The position numbers were made by a program, and so were the translations under genes. This document shows, one piece after another, positions 10,716 through 24,727 of a stretch of 64,000 bases of DNA (position 1 is the first letter of the stretch; the number at the start of each line of letters is the position of its first letter). Under the pieces are notes generated by a model. It searched no databases. It saw only the letters and a list, made by a program, of their open reading frames with translations, and was not told the origin of the DNA. This stretch comes from Panaeolus papilionaceus (lineage: Eukaryota; Basidiomycota; Agaricomycetes; Agaricales): assembly GCA_015501605.1 (NCBI GenBank), contig JADNRZ010000014.1, positions 806,001-870,000 on the forward strand, given 5' to 3'.

Positions 10716-11679
10716 CTATCCACGCCAGACAGCGGGTCCGGGGCACTAGAGGAGTCAGGATCAACGAGACAAGATGAGGGAGGAGGGATGGACGTACTGT
10801 GTATGAGTTGACCTTCTGGTAGATGTTGACCATGATGCTTGGATCTGCGGAACGAGTTAGGTATACAGGTTCAATACGGAGTAGGGAAATATTGGGTAGC
10901 GTACCTGATGGCGAGACATATCCAGGAATGGACACCATAGGTGGGTTTCCGTTGCCGTTACCGGTGATCCTGATCTGAGCGCAAGACATGAAGTTCTCCG
11001 GAGCGCCGGTGAGGTGAAGAGCGATTTGCTCTGCACGGAGGAGGTACTAGATGAAGAAAATGAACATCATGAAAAACGAAAGTAAAGAGATGAAGCGAAA
11101 GGGTGCATACATCACCAGGGGGAGTGTTCTTAGGAATCGTGGTAGTGAACTCGGTCATGTCTAATGAGGTGAACGAGAGCTGAGGACCGTCGTAGAGGGG
11201 ACCCCATTCGGCGATCTACGGAATTATATTACGGTGGTCAGCTACCGCAGAGAAAGACTCGAAGTGCATAATAAAGACGCACCTTGAACCAAGCCTGACC
11301 GCTTCCATCCCAGTTCTCGACTGCACCGGGGGCTTTTCCAAGGTAGATGGCCGCGGGACCCTTATGGTACATGTTGTTGGAGAGCTTGAAGCCGATGGTG
11401 TCACCGGGGGCAACAGTGACGGTCTCTCTAGCGGGGGAGAGGTTGACGTTGCATGTCATACCGGGGTTCGATACGCCCAAAACAGGGGAGTTATTAGGTG
11501 GTTGCCGCACGGCTTGCGTTGAGGTCTTCGAACCAGCGATGAGGGTGTTGAAGATGTCTAAGATGGAAATGGCGACAATAAGAAACAGAACAGAAGAAAG
11601 GAAGAGAGGCGGGAAACGTACAGTGTGCTGAGGCGCCCTGCGCAGCGAGGAAGAGACCAAGAAAACCGGCAAACTTCAT
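10716..11679 (-). CDS. AA9 lytic polysaccharide monooxygenase (GH61)
   Basis: Secreted copper enzyme family that oxidatively cleaves cellulose and related glucans. Signal peptide [18 protein letters not shown] is followed directly by the N-terminal copper His. An intron splits the next codon, giving [20 protein letters not shown], a strong AA9 start. The second copper ligand is the His of [18 protein letters not shown] (about mature 66). The second-sphere His is in AEQIALH (about 139). The usual Q-x-Y six residues later (axial Tyr) reads E-N-F here, in [11 protein letters not shown], so Gln is Glu and the axial Tyr is Phe. It ends PGPAVWRG and TAG (10716-10718). The mature chain is about 200 residues, a single domain with no CBM1 or linker. 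About five exons. The fold assignment is firm; activity on cellulose is uncertain given the altered axial site. Confidence 0.92.
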
Positions 11680-11783
11680 GATGAAGGGAATAGTCGCAGA
11701 CTATGTGATTAGAAATGGGGTAGAGTGGTGGGATAACTTCGAAAAAGAGAGTGGTATGTTGGGCTTAGAGGCATATTGTCGCC

Positions 11784-11790
11784 TTTTATA
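11784..11790 (-). promoter_or_regulatory. TATA box of AA9 gene
   Basis: TATAAAA on the minus strand about 105 bp upstream of the AA9 ATG. Confidence 0.45.
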
Positions 11791-14996
<3,206 letters not shown>

Positions 14997-15772
14997 GTTT
15001 CTCTTGATCCATGCTCATTGTACATCCGTATTGTGGATGTTTGGAATGCGAATGTTGTTTTCATCCTTTGCTTGTGCGCAGGCTTACTGTTATCAACAAC
15101 TCTGCTCAAGAGGTGTCGGATCCAGCGCTCGCGTACTGATTTCTCATGTCCGGCTCGACGTCGGCGCAGTGATTGGGTCATTATGTGCAAGGAGGATAAC
15201 CAGTCTGGTCCTCGCGAAACTGAACGCTGAGGAGTCCAAAGGTCTCTCAGAAATAGCAGGGAGCTGACCTCCTGATGGCTGAGGTATGTCGTCATCGTGC
15301 CGCTGTCGCGCTATACCGCCTTTGAGGGGGTCCCAATGTACGCGATCGCTGGAGGCGGCTGGATCTGACACCTTTTGCAATCGCTCCTGACTCAGAGTCT
15401 CAGACTGCCATCTGTCTGTGAGGCTATGCCGGTCCAGAATGGGTATAAGGGATTCAGTAGAAATAATGGCAATAACGGAGTACGATGCTTTCTATCGAGA
15501 TACGCAGTTTTGCGACAACCGTTCGCACTATCAAGAGATATGCACTCATGATCATTGCGCTGATGCGCGGATAGACGGCGCCTAGAATAGACGAGAACGG
15601 CATCCGATGATGCGATCGTGCGTTCAGACGGGTGTCTTGGCTCCTTCCATATCCGTAATATCGCCAGAGTTTCTCCAGCCTACTTAACAATTCCAAATTG
15701 ATAGGAGAAAACCTACATCATCGTTTATCCAAGCCCGATTTCGTCCTCATCGCAATACCACCACCAGCAACG
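14997..15772. other. Intergenic, about 0.78 kb
   Basis: Region between the kinase and the DUF1349 gene. Open frames on both strands show no family signal. A frame at 15698 is continuous with the DUF1349 CDS but its extra N-terminus is not family-like. Confidence 0.4.
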
Positions 15773-16477
15773 ATGACCGAACAACCAAAGCTCAGGTTAC
15801 ACCACGGCTCCTCAGCCCTTGCTATCTCACAGCTTCCACCTGTCAAGCTCCCATCGTCGTTCAGCTACCCAAGTCTATCGCTCAAAGCATCACCAGGAAC
15901 CGATCTCTGGCGTAAACCTCCCCACACCGATATTGACAATGCCCCAACCATCCTTATCTCGTCCCCGATCGACCTCCACAGCTTCCACTCTGCCAAAGTG
16001 ACGGTCAGCGGAAAGTGGGACACCCTTTATGATCAAGGAGGACTCGCATTGTTCATCCCTGATGAAGACACCAAGAAGTGGGTCAAGACTGGTATCGAAT
16101 ACGTCTGGGGCAAGCCATTTGTCGGAACGGTTGCGTCTAGCAGATGGTCCGATTGGTCGTTGGTTCCTCTCGCTGAGTCGGCTGGGGGAAAGGTGACGAT
16201 TCAGGTGGAGAGGGAGACGAAGGAGGGAGAGAGGGTTGAGAGTTTGTGGATTTACATTGTCAACGAGGAGACTGGGGAGAAGATGGGAATCCGAGAGATT
16301 ACCTGGTGGTTCCGACACGATATCGAGGATGGCGACGCCAAAGTTAAGGATACCAATCGGACTCTGTTGGTGGGTGTTTATGGAGCCAGACCTACCGTCC
16401 CTGAGGGAGAAGGTCGCGAGAAAGAGGAGTTGGAGGTGACATTCGAGAACTTTGAGGTCAAGCTCTTCGACGATTAA
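15773..16477 (+). CDS. DUF1349 (concanavalin A-like/lectin fold) protein
   Basis: Intronless gene of about 234 residues from ATG 15773 (MTEQPKLRLHHG) to TAA. An in-frame ATG at 15698 would add 25 residues, but the downstream start is preferred because family similarity begins after it. Recognisable DUF1349 blocks are DLWRKPPHTDI, VTVSGKWDTLYDQGGLALFI, WVKTGIEYVWGKPFVGTVAS, and SDWSLVPL. DUF1349 proteins adopt a concanavalin A-like beta-sandwich; some bacterial members are labelled regulation-of-enolase proteins, but the biochemical role in fungi is not established. No signal peptide from either start, so probably cytosolic. Confidence 0.82.
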   Translation: MTEQPKLRLHHGSSALAISQLPPVKLPSSFSYPSLSLKASPGTDLWRKPPHTDIDNAPTILISSPIDLHSFHSAKVTVSGKWDTLYDQGGLALFIPDEDTKKWVKTGIEYVWGKPFVGTVASSRWSDWSLVPLAESAGGKVTIQVERETKEGERVESLWIYIVNEETGEKMGIREITWWFRHDIEDGDAKVKDTNRTLLVGVYGARPTVPEGEGREKEELEVTFENFEVKLFDD

Positions 16478-16828
16478 ACAGAAGCACGCAACGATGAAGG
16501 ACAATTTTTTTTATCAGTATATTCATATCATACACTCCTACAAATGTTACCGAAAACTAGGACATGCAGACCCTCTCATTTTATACAGAAAGATCAATGA
16601 ACGGTTCTACGTATCTTCCGCCTGTGGGACTTATCTTGGGCAAGATCATCGTACCCTTCCCGTTGAAGGATAGGAGATATATGACGTACATACCTATATG
16701 TGAGCTGTCTGGATCGACATTGGCATACCTGAGCGCTTGATATTTTGCCAAGAGGATGTTTCGCAAGCATCAAATATTTACCAACTCTCATATATTAGTA
16801 TTCTTTAACTAGGATATGCTTTGAGAAA
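16478..16828. other. Intergenic, convergent
   Basis: 3' sides of the DUF1349 gene (+) and a small secreted protein gene (-). Nothing recognised. Confidence 0.4.
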
Positions 16829-17309
16829 TTAAATAGGGCAAGTGGGAGGGTGCGGATTGGCTGGCGCCTGAGTTGGGCATCCAATTCCCATGCTGCCTCC
16901 TCCACCTGTGCCGGGGTTCTAAAGTAGGAGTCGAAGGCATGGTCAGTGGTTTGTGCAAGTTAGAAAGAGAGGATGAATTGAAACTGACATAGAAGCATCC
17001 CAGTTCTGTTCCGGGACTGTAGCTGTGGAACGAGGAATCTCATTGGATTTTCCGACCAACGGCAAGGTTTCGAATAACTTACTAGCAGAATATGGCGAAT
17101 GGCCCAACTTGCTGACGATCGAGCTTGTGGCCTTGCGGGCCACATGGTGGGCAGCAGAAGAGCTATAGAAAAATTATCAGTGAGAGGGACGTCCGGTGCC
17201 TTGCTTCACCTACGCCCGGGGGAGGAATTGGGTCACCAATCTGAGGCAAGGCGTTCGCCACAAGGCAGGATGCGGCGAGAGTTGCGTAAACTATGACGGA
17301 GGAAAACAT
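16829..17309 (-). CDS. Small secreted protein, unknown; exon chain uncertain
   Basis: Not assigned to a family. ATG at 17307-17309 starts a convincing signal peptide (MFSSVIVYATLAASCLVANA) ending before LPQIGDPIPPPG, where a GTAGGT donor occurs (17213). An acceptor CTATAG precedes 17162. Downstream, one reading gives SSAAHHVARKATSSIVSKLG and another a Cys-rich LFCCPPCGPQGHK; I cannot decide the phase by eye. A final exon from 16919 reads NPGTGGGGSMGIGCPTQAPA and ends HPPTCPI then TAA (16829-16831), which looks like a genuine C-terminus. Total length is about 90-110 residues. A TATA box about 50 bp upstream supports this start. It could be an effector-like or cell-wall protein. It lacks the eight-cysteine hydrophobin pattern. 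Confidence 0.5.
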
Positions 17310-17358
17310 ATTGGGTGGTTCCAGATGTGAGAATGACCATTCGACTGAATCTTTCGCT

Positions 17359-17367
17359 CTTATATAT
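17359..17367 (-). promoter_or_regulatory. TATA box of the small secreted protein gene
   Basis: ATATATAAG on the minus strand, about 50 bp upstream of the ATG at 17309. Confidence 0.4.
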
Positions 17368-18480
17368 GTCTCAGGCTCCGATGGGGTCTGCGAAAGTCGA
17401 TGGGTCTCTATTCAATTTGTGAAAGCCGGAAATGCATTTTCTGGATGTGTATCAATGTGAAGTTCGATGCTTATCGACCCTAATGTTGGACAGTGAGAGG
17501 AAATGAGAGCCTGCTGCGGTACTGAGAGTATGCATCTATCGATCGAAATAAGGTTTCATGAAACGGCAATCTGAAGCGTAAGGGAATCGCAAAGAGGCAA
17601 AGTGTTTGCGCTTTCCATTCATCATCTAGGGTTCTCAACCTCTGGATTTCACACTCAAGGTGATGGAATAAAAAAATAAGATGCAAGTTTTGTTTGTTCG
17701 AATCTCAGTCTCGACAGTCAGCGAGCTCGTCTTTCCCAACACCTTGATATAATTTAGGGATATTCAAAGGACCTAGAGCCTTGACAGACCAGAAAAAATA
17801 GCCGATTGTCACTTTATGAGTTTGGAATGGAATTTAGCTGTGAAAAAAATAGCCTGAAAACTCCCTACCAAATAAATATTCTATCGTGACGAGTTGACTT
17901 ACCTCCTACCACCATCACATAACTTGATGAGCCGTTTGTGACGACCATGACACCCTTTTAATCTCCAAGAACCTGGTACGGCTACGTATGTTCAAGCTAT
18001 GTAGTTCATTGGAGTAAATGAGGTGCGTATTCCGACAAGCAGGCTCACGAGGCCCGACACACATCAGAAACTGTTCTGACAAGCATCTGACATTCATCTG
18101 CACCTGCATCCAATCAGCTGATCGCCAATTGTATTGCAGATTTTTAATGGACTTTATACGGGTATCCTTTGACGTTAGACAAGAGCTATGTAGAATGTGT
18201 CGTGCAGGCTAGGGGCGGAACATTGCCTAGATGGAAGTTCGGGGAGAGACGAGGCCTTTGCGGAACTGAGTTTGGCAGAGCTGCATGTTGACCTGCACTT
18301 CGTCTTCAGCCATTCCATTCGACGTCTCGAACATTTCTGGGAAGTTGGCGCCACCTACATATACCTAGTAAGAACTGATGCGCACTCTAGAGCTTTCCCA
18401 GGTGTGAGGAAGAGATCCCTATCAGCTGCTCCTTCGGATCCAGTGACTTCATAAACCCTGCCGCCCTGGAGCGACAAAAG
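17368..18480. other. Divergent intergenic region, 1.1 kb
   Basis: Upstream of lectin gene 1. It includes an element at 18435-18453 (CGGATCCAGTGACTTCATA) that recurs upstream of lectin gene 2. No gene recognised. Confidence 0.4.
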
Positions 18481-18487
18481 TATAAAG
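18481..18487 (+). promoter_or_regulatory. TATA box of lectin paralogue 1
   Basis: TATAAAG 89 bp upstream of the ATG. The second paralogue has the same heptamer at almost the same distance (90 bp). Confidence 0.6.
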
Positions 18488-18569
18488 CTACAGCACTCAG
18501 GAATACTCAAAGCATCCGATTTACGGTTCACTTCCCCCATATTCTGCACGTACCTAGTAGAATCAACTC

Positions 18570-19846
18570 ATGATGCCCTCTCTTCTATTGTACTCTGCTA
18601 TCGCGTTATCAGTTGCGGGAACTGTCTTGGGTCAATTCCCGAAGACCTACACCTTCGTCAACAACTGCCCTACTACCATTGATTTCATAGTGGGTGGTAA
18701 TCCTGAGGGAACAATAGCTCCTGGTGCCAGTCGAACGAGATCTGTCATTGCGGATGAAGGCTTCTTCTTCAGCTCCGCAAACGGCGGCCAAGGTGCAAAG
18801 TCTACCAGAGTTGGATTTTATGACGACAATGATGTAGGTTGATACAAATTTCGATCCCGCTTTCTGAATTCTGATGACTTATGCCCATAAACAGAGTTAC
18901 TCTTACTATATCGTTAAGGATGTCGATTACTTCAACATGGGTGTCAGCGTTGTACCAAATAACCACCCTCCGGTCAGTTTGCAGATCATCTATGAACGGG
19001 ACATGGAGCTAAATGAATGAGCAGGCCAACGGTTTCTGCGGACCAGCCGTCTGTAACGATGTCCTTTGCAAGACGGCATTCACACAGCCACCAACCCGTT
19101 TCCCTCCTAACTCACCCACCCCACCCATGCAACCGGTTTTCAGGTGTCCATTCTCTGACGTTACTTACACCATCACGTTAGTATTTCTCTCTCACAAGGT
19201 GCTCTATCATGACGACCGACTCGGCACTTCACAGGTTCTGTCCATCTGGAGCTTTCCCGACGAGCACGCAACTTGGACGTCCGATCAACCCCAACTTTAG
19301 CCCTTCCAAGTGCTTGGATGTTAGGGGCGCTGTCTATGCGAATGGCACGCCTGTTCAGATGTAGGTTTCGGAGGGATGATTTATTCGAGGGGGGGTGCTG
19401 ACGTTCGTGTTTAGCTACGATTGCAACAACACTGGTGCACAACGTTGGGTAATCAAGCGCGGTAGCACTAAGGTTCAGGTCGCTGGTACAAACTTCTGCC
19501 TCGACGCTGGGTCTGGTAAGCGTCCTCACGCTTCGAATACATTCCATCGAACTAACGCTTGTGCTTGTATTAGCTCCTGCTAGTGGTGTCGGTATGAAGA
19601 TCTGGCAGTGCTACAATAATCTCGCTGCCCAGCAATGGGTCTTCACTGAAGATAATAGGATTGCTCTCCAAGGACAAGGTTTGAAATCCTCGTTTTGTAA
19701 CTTCAGAAGGACCTTTATTAACTTAGTCTCCTGCAGGGCAATGTCTCGATCTCCCGAATGGTGTCATGGTCAACAGTAATCAAGTCCAAACCTGGCAATG
19801 CAGCGATAACAATAATAACCAGGTCTGGTCTGCATTGACGATTTAA
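18570..19846 (+). CDS. Secreted thaumatin-like/ricin-B lectin fusion protein, tandem paralogue 1
   Basis: About 311 residues in seven exons, from ATG ATG 18570 to TAA 19844-19846. Residues 1-21 are a signal peptide. About 22-170 form a domain with FPKTYTFVNNCPTTID, IAPGASRT, YYIVKDVDYFNMGVSVVPNN and GFCGPAVCNDVLC. This resembles small thaumatin-like (osmotin/BYS1-type) beta-sandwich proteins in its NNCP and D..N..VSV.P signatures; that assignment is an inference. About 186-311 is a ricin-B-type beta-trefoil: three repeats with KCLDVRGAVYANGTPVQIYDC / GAQRW, NFCLDAGS..GVGMKIWQC / AAQQW and QCLDLPNGV..NSNQVQTWQC / NNQVW, i.e. three QxW signatures. It is therefore likely to bind sugars outside the cell or in the wall. 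All splice sites look intact. First of three head-to-tail copies. Confidence 0.85.
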
Positions 19847-20780
19847 TCGGTTTGATGTTGCTTGGTCTTTCCGTCGCGTCGAACTTTGTTGATTATGGAC
19901 TTGAATTACGAATTTTAGACAAAATAATGTACAGCAATGATACCCAGCTGAACGTTCGTCGAACTTTGTGTTGCAATGGACTGTGTTGAATTCGTACATC
20001 GTTGACATTCTGTACTTATGGTACTTGTACTCCTTAAATAGGTCCGACGAATGAGAGGAGTATTCGCTACCAGACTTCAGATACTCGTGTTCCTTGTTGG
20101 GGGTGGGGGGGCAAATAGCCCCTATGTTGGTTACCCGCACTTTACCGTATTTGCACGGCAAGGTCAGACTCGAACTGTCACACCAACCACAACCATCCCC
20201 CACATACCCTCAACCTCTGAAGTATCAGGAATCGAGCACCCAGAATAATCGCAGGCTAACCATCAGTTTCAGATTTGCGGTACTCGAGGTGGCCGATGCG
20301 TAGTCGTCAGGCGTCGGTTTTCCTTCTCATGTCAAACGGCCGCTCTCAATATACCGACTAGCGACCAGTATCAGACGGTTCGGCATGACAGATATCAAAA
20401 CCAGCTAGAGCTAACCACGAGAACGGATCCTCGAACAGCTTGGTATTAACTGACAAGAATCGATGCTCACCGGTACGTCCGCTTTGACTCCTTTGCGTAA
20501 GTAATCGACATGCATGGTGTTGTCAATGGTATATAGTCCCCAACTTCAACATGCATTATGCCTGCTAAAGACGAGTTATAGTATATGTTATATGCAACAC
20601 GCTTCACGATTCAAACGAGCAGCTCAGGACGAAACGGCGCTGCAACGCCTTCACTGACAGCGAATGACGACTCAAGACTTTCCCAACTCTAAGTACATAA
20701 GGGTCGTAAGGGACGATTCCGTCAGGGACTCATTCCGGATCCACCGACTTCATAATTTATGCTACCCTGCCTCATGAAGA
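19847..20780. other. Spacer between lectin paralogues 1 and 2
   Basis: No gene seen. It holds the upstream elements of paralogue 2: CAAGACTTTCCCAACT at about 20673-20688, shared with paralogue 3, and CGGATCCACCGACTTCATA at 20736-20754, shared with paralogue 1. Confidence 0.45.
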
Positions 20781-20787
20781 TATAAAG
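20781..20787 (+). promoter_or_regulatory. TATA box of lectin paralogue 2
   Basis: TATAAAG 90 bp upstream of the ATG. Confidence 0.6.
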
Positions 20788-20870
20788 GCCATTGCACGTC
20801 TTCACACTTATTCCAGGACTCGGATTCCTCCCTCCTTCCATCGTCTACCAGAATCATATTCGACTTTACG

Positions 20871-22180
20871 ATGCCCTCCATGCTCCTGTGGTCCACCGTC
20901 GTCCTTTCGGTTACCAGCACCGTATTGGGACAAGTATTTCCGAAGACGTACACGATCGTCAACAACTGCCCCAGTGCGATTGACGTATATCTCGGAACCA
21001 CGTTAGAAGGCAATTTGGCATCCGGAGCGAGCAAGACGACGTTCGTGGGTCCCAATGCAGGATACTTCTACACCACAGCCAATGGTGGGCAAGCTACGAA
21101 GTCTACCAGGGTGGCTTTCTTCGATGATGATAACGGTGTACGTTGGGCCGCGTTTGTGCTTGGATCTGCAGACATTTAAATCGATGAATCTAACAGAGAA
21201 ACATCTATTACATCGTCAAAGATGTGGATAACTTCAACGTGGGGGTTAGCGTCACGCCGAATAATCATCCTGTGGTGAGCAATCACTTTTATTTCAAATC
21301 GTCAACATCTGTGATCTATAATTATTAATCTGTCACTCTGTGTAATGTAGACCAACGGATTCTGTGGTCCTGCGACATGCAACGACGTTCTTTGCAATGC
21401 GGCATTCCCTGGGCCACCTACTCACAGTTTCCCTCCTAACGAGCCGACAGCACCGAACCCTCCACTCTTCAGGTGTACATTCCCTGACGTTACTTACACC
21501 ATAACGTGAGTGCTGTCTCCAGTACAGCTGAAAAAGATATAGCTATTAAAATGATATCATTAGCTTCTGCCCCAGTGGCGCTTTCCCGACTCACGCGCAA
21601 TTGGGGCGCCCTATCAATCCTAACTTCAACCGTAACAAGTGTTTGGACGTTCGAGGTGCTGTTTATGCCAATGGAACGCCTGTTCAAATGTATATCAGAT
21701 TTATCCTTGCTCTTCGGCGAAAGGTCACCCTTGTTAATATCGATTGTTACATTTAGTTATGACTGCAACAATACCGGCGCGCAACGCTGGGTTATCAAAC
21801 GCGGTAGCACCAAAGTTCAGGTCGCTGGAACAAACTTTTGCTTGGATGCTGGATCGAGTAGGTTGCGCATTTAACTGAGTGTGATAATGCTTAACCTTCG
21901 TTTTATCAGGTCCCGCCAGTGGCGTTGGCATGAAGATTTGGCAATGCTATGACAATCTCGCTGCTCAGCAATGGTCATTCACCACGGACAATAAGATTGC
22001 TCTTGCAACTCAAGGTACGAGGAAATTGCCTGTCTTCGAAGTATCATCCATAGTGCTGAAATATTAATAGGACAATGTCTGGACTTACCTAACGGAGTGT
22101 TGACCAACAGCAACCAAGTTCAGACATGGCAATGCAGCAATAATAACAATAATCAGATTTGGACAGCGTTGACGACCTAA
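20871..22180 (+). CDS. Secreted thaumatin-like/ricin-B lectin fusion protein, tandem paralogue 2
   Basis: Same seven-exon layout as its neighbours, ATG 20871 to TAA 22178-22180. The signal peptide MPSMLLWSTVVLSVTSTVLG leads into VFPKTYTIVNNCPSAIDVYL, then GASKTTFVG, FYTTANGGQATKSTRVAFF, YYIVKDVDNFNVGVSVTPNN and GFCGPATCNDVLCNAAF. The lectin half has KCLDVRGAVYANGTPVQIYD, GAQRW, GVGMKIWQCYDN, AAQQW, QCLDLPNGV and NNQIW. The exon encoding the first-to-second repeat junction (from CNNTGAQRW to CLDAGS) gives the same protein sequence as in paralogue 1, while the N-terminal half differs at roughly half its positions. The spacing and phase of all introns match paralogue 1, so duplication occurred after intron gain. 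Nothing suggests loss of function. Confidence 0.85.
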
Positions 22181-23278
22181 AAGATCTTTCTGCTTGCCTC
22201 TTTATATTTCGGGCTGTGTTTATTTCCTAAGATTCGGACTATATTTTGGACATTTCGCTTGCATTCGTATAGGACTTTATCTATCATTGATAGCTTGAAT
22301 ACACAGTTGCGTCGCTCTTTAGTTCGAATTCGATTCGATTGCGCCTAAATACAGATATTCGTCGAACACGTCGGGGGATAACAAAGTGGGAAGAAGAGAA
22401 ATCATGGCCACAATCAGTACTATGAAACGGAATACCAAAGATCTGAATGGGCGTAGTCGATTCCAATCCTAAATTTCAGTGAGCGCCTGTCTGCATCGGA
22501 GTTCCGGTTTCCGGGCATTGATTTGGCTCCGGATGCAGTTGTTACCGACGCGTTAGTTGTGCATCTTCTCCTCAACCACGACTGTACGACAGCCTGCTCA
22601 TGATCATGACGCGACCACATGCTGAATTTGTTTGCCTGAAACACTGAACAGCGGGGAATATGGATTACTGATCGGTTCTGAACACCACTGCAAGACTTTC
22701 GAAACGACTCGCCCCAGATAGACCAGGACTAGACAAGGTGGACGGTGCCAAATTGAAAGGGTGTCGAGAAGGCATTTTCCCCTGCAAAATTATAGCTAAT
22801 ATCGGATAAGGCAGGGATGAGGTATGTAAATTCTCTGATATGAATTTCCAGAGAAAGTCCTGAAATCCTTTGTAGATGTCATAAGGCCGCTCTCCGCCAA
22901 CCTGGAATGAAATGTCAAATTCTGAAGGCCTTTAATCCCTACCAGACCCGTTTCTGAATCATTCTGGAGTCACAAGATCGATATTTCAATGGGAAGACTC
23001 ATTGCGAGCTGGATTTTCTCAGTAATTAAATGCTCCGTTCAGGTTCAGTGCGGAACATACTGCCTACGATTGGACGGCTGTCAATTGAGCTTCACTCGTG
23101 TTTGCCCAGCTTTATCGCCCTCTCAATCCAGACCCTCTTCTTGAATCATCTTCGCACCTTGTGGCAAATCCGAATAAACCAAGACTTTCCCAACTTTTGC
23201 TAAGCCCATTCAGAGGATATAGGAGTCAGCCACCGATGCCCTACACATATCAAACCCTGCTACCCTGAAGTACATCAC
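22181..23278. other. Spacer between lectin paralogues 2 and 3
   Basis: No gene recognised. The element CAAGACTTTCCCAACT shared with paralogue 2's upstream region lies at about 23179-23194. Confidence 0.45.
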
Positions 23279-23284
23279 TATATA
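23279..23284 (+). promoter_or_regulatory. TATA-like element of lectin paralogue 3
   Basis: TATATA 67 bp upstream of the ATG. Weaker than the TATAAAG of the other two copies. Confidence 0.4.
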
Positions 23285-23345
23285 TTCCATCTCTAAGGCA
23301 TGATCCCACTTTTCTGCATCATCACGGTCAGCAAAACTCGCCCCA

Positions 23346-24632
23346 ATGCGCTCTCTACTACTTCACTCGTGGGTCTTGCTGTCTACCGTCGGCATAGCTT
23401 TGGGTCAATTCCCAAAGACCTACAAGATCGTCAACAAGTGTCCCACATCCATTGATGTTTGGGTAGCGGGGGTCTTTGAAACTACTCTAGCAGTTGGCGC
23501 AAGTAAGGATCGATCTGTGATGGCTAACGAGGGCTTTGTGTACACCACGGCCAATGGTGGCCAGGGTGCAAAGTCGACGAGGGTGGGATTTTTTGACGAC
23601 AATAATAATGGGGTATGTCTAATCTTTGTGTTTCATCAAGACAGACAGTCCTCACACCTCCATAGAGACATTTCTATTATATTGTCAAAGATGTCGATAA
23701 CTTCAATGTTGGTGTGAGCGTTGTTCCCAACAACCATCCTGTGGTAGTTATTCATTGCTGCCTGATTTTGAATCGTGCTTGATACTGATGTATTGTAGAC
23801 AGATGGATTCTGCGGTCCTGCTGTTTGCAATGACGTTGTATGTAACACTGCATTCACCCAACCGCCAACTCGTTTTCCTCCTGCAGAGCCAACCCCGCCA
23901 AACCTACCGGGGTTCAGGTGCACGTTCACCGACGTTACATACACAATAACGTGAGTATAGCATGCCGAACTTAATCTGAGCAACCTTCAATTTCATCTCA
24001 CTGTGCACGTCGCATAGCTTCTGTCCGACTGGCGCATTCCCCACTAATTCACAACTAGGAAGGCCAATTAATTTCAATTTCAACCCATCCAAATGCCTGG
24101 ATGTACGGGGTGCAGTTTATGCCAACGGGACTCCCGTTCAAATGTATGTGGTTGGACGACATATTCCGCGTTGCACGATCATGATTTAACGAATTTTATG
24201 GTTAGTTACGATTGTAATGGAACGGGTGCTCAACGTTGGGTTATAAAGCGTGGCAGTACTAAAGTCCAGGTCGCTGGAAAGAACTTTTGCCTTGATGCCG
24301 GATCTGGTCAGTGTTCTCTGCAACATGCGATAAAGCCTAGTGTATTGATGTCCGTTGTAGCCCCTGCTAGTGGTGTCGGCATGAAGATATGGCAGTGTTA
24401 TGACAATCTCGCTGCTCAAAAATGGTCCTTCACCGAAGACAACAGGATTGCCTTGGAAGGAAAAGGTATTATTTTGACTGTCGTATCGTGTTATTCTGGT
24501 AGTAGTGACTTTCTGTCTTCAGGTCAATGTCTCGACCTCCCCAACGGCGTCATGGTCAACAGCAACCAAGTTCAGACCTGGCAGTGTTCTGATAATAACA
24601 ATAATCAAGTTTGGAGTGCGCTGACCATCTGA
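23346..24632 (+). CDS. Secreted thaumatin-like/ricin-B lectin fusion protein, tandem paralogue 3
   Basis: Third copy, ATG 23346 to TGA 24630-24632, same exon plan. Signal peptide MRSLLLHSWVLLSTVGIALG, then QFPKTYKIVNKCPTSIDVWV (the NNCP signature is NKCP here), GFVYTTANGGQGAKSTRVGF, YYIVKDVDNFNVGVSVVPNN, GFCGPAVCNDVVCNTAF and a proline-rich stretch ending FRCTFTDVTYTIT. Lectin repeats: KCLDVRGAVYANGTPVQIYD, GAQRW, GVGMKIWQCYDN, AAQKW, QCLDLPNGV, NNQVW. It is closest to paralogue 1 in the lectin half. A transposon (24728-25469) inserted about 95 bp after its stop, so its 3' UTR or terminator may have been changed. Sugar specificity cannot be read from sequence. Confidence 0.85.
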
Positions 24633-24727
24633 TGATACTCTTCTGTATTTTCTTCTGCTGTGGCTTTCTGCTCTCATATTTTTTGGTTGAATCGGACCTG
24701 TTTATTGATAACTTGTTATGATCGAGG

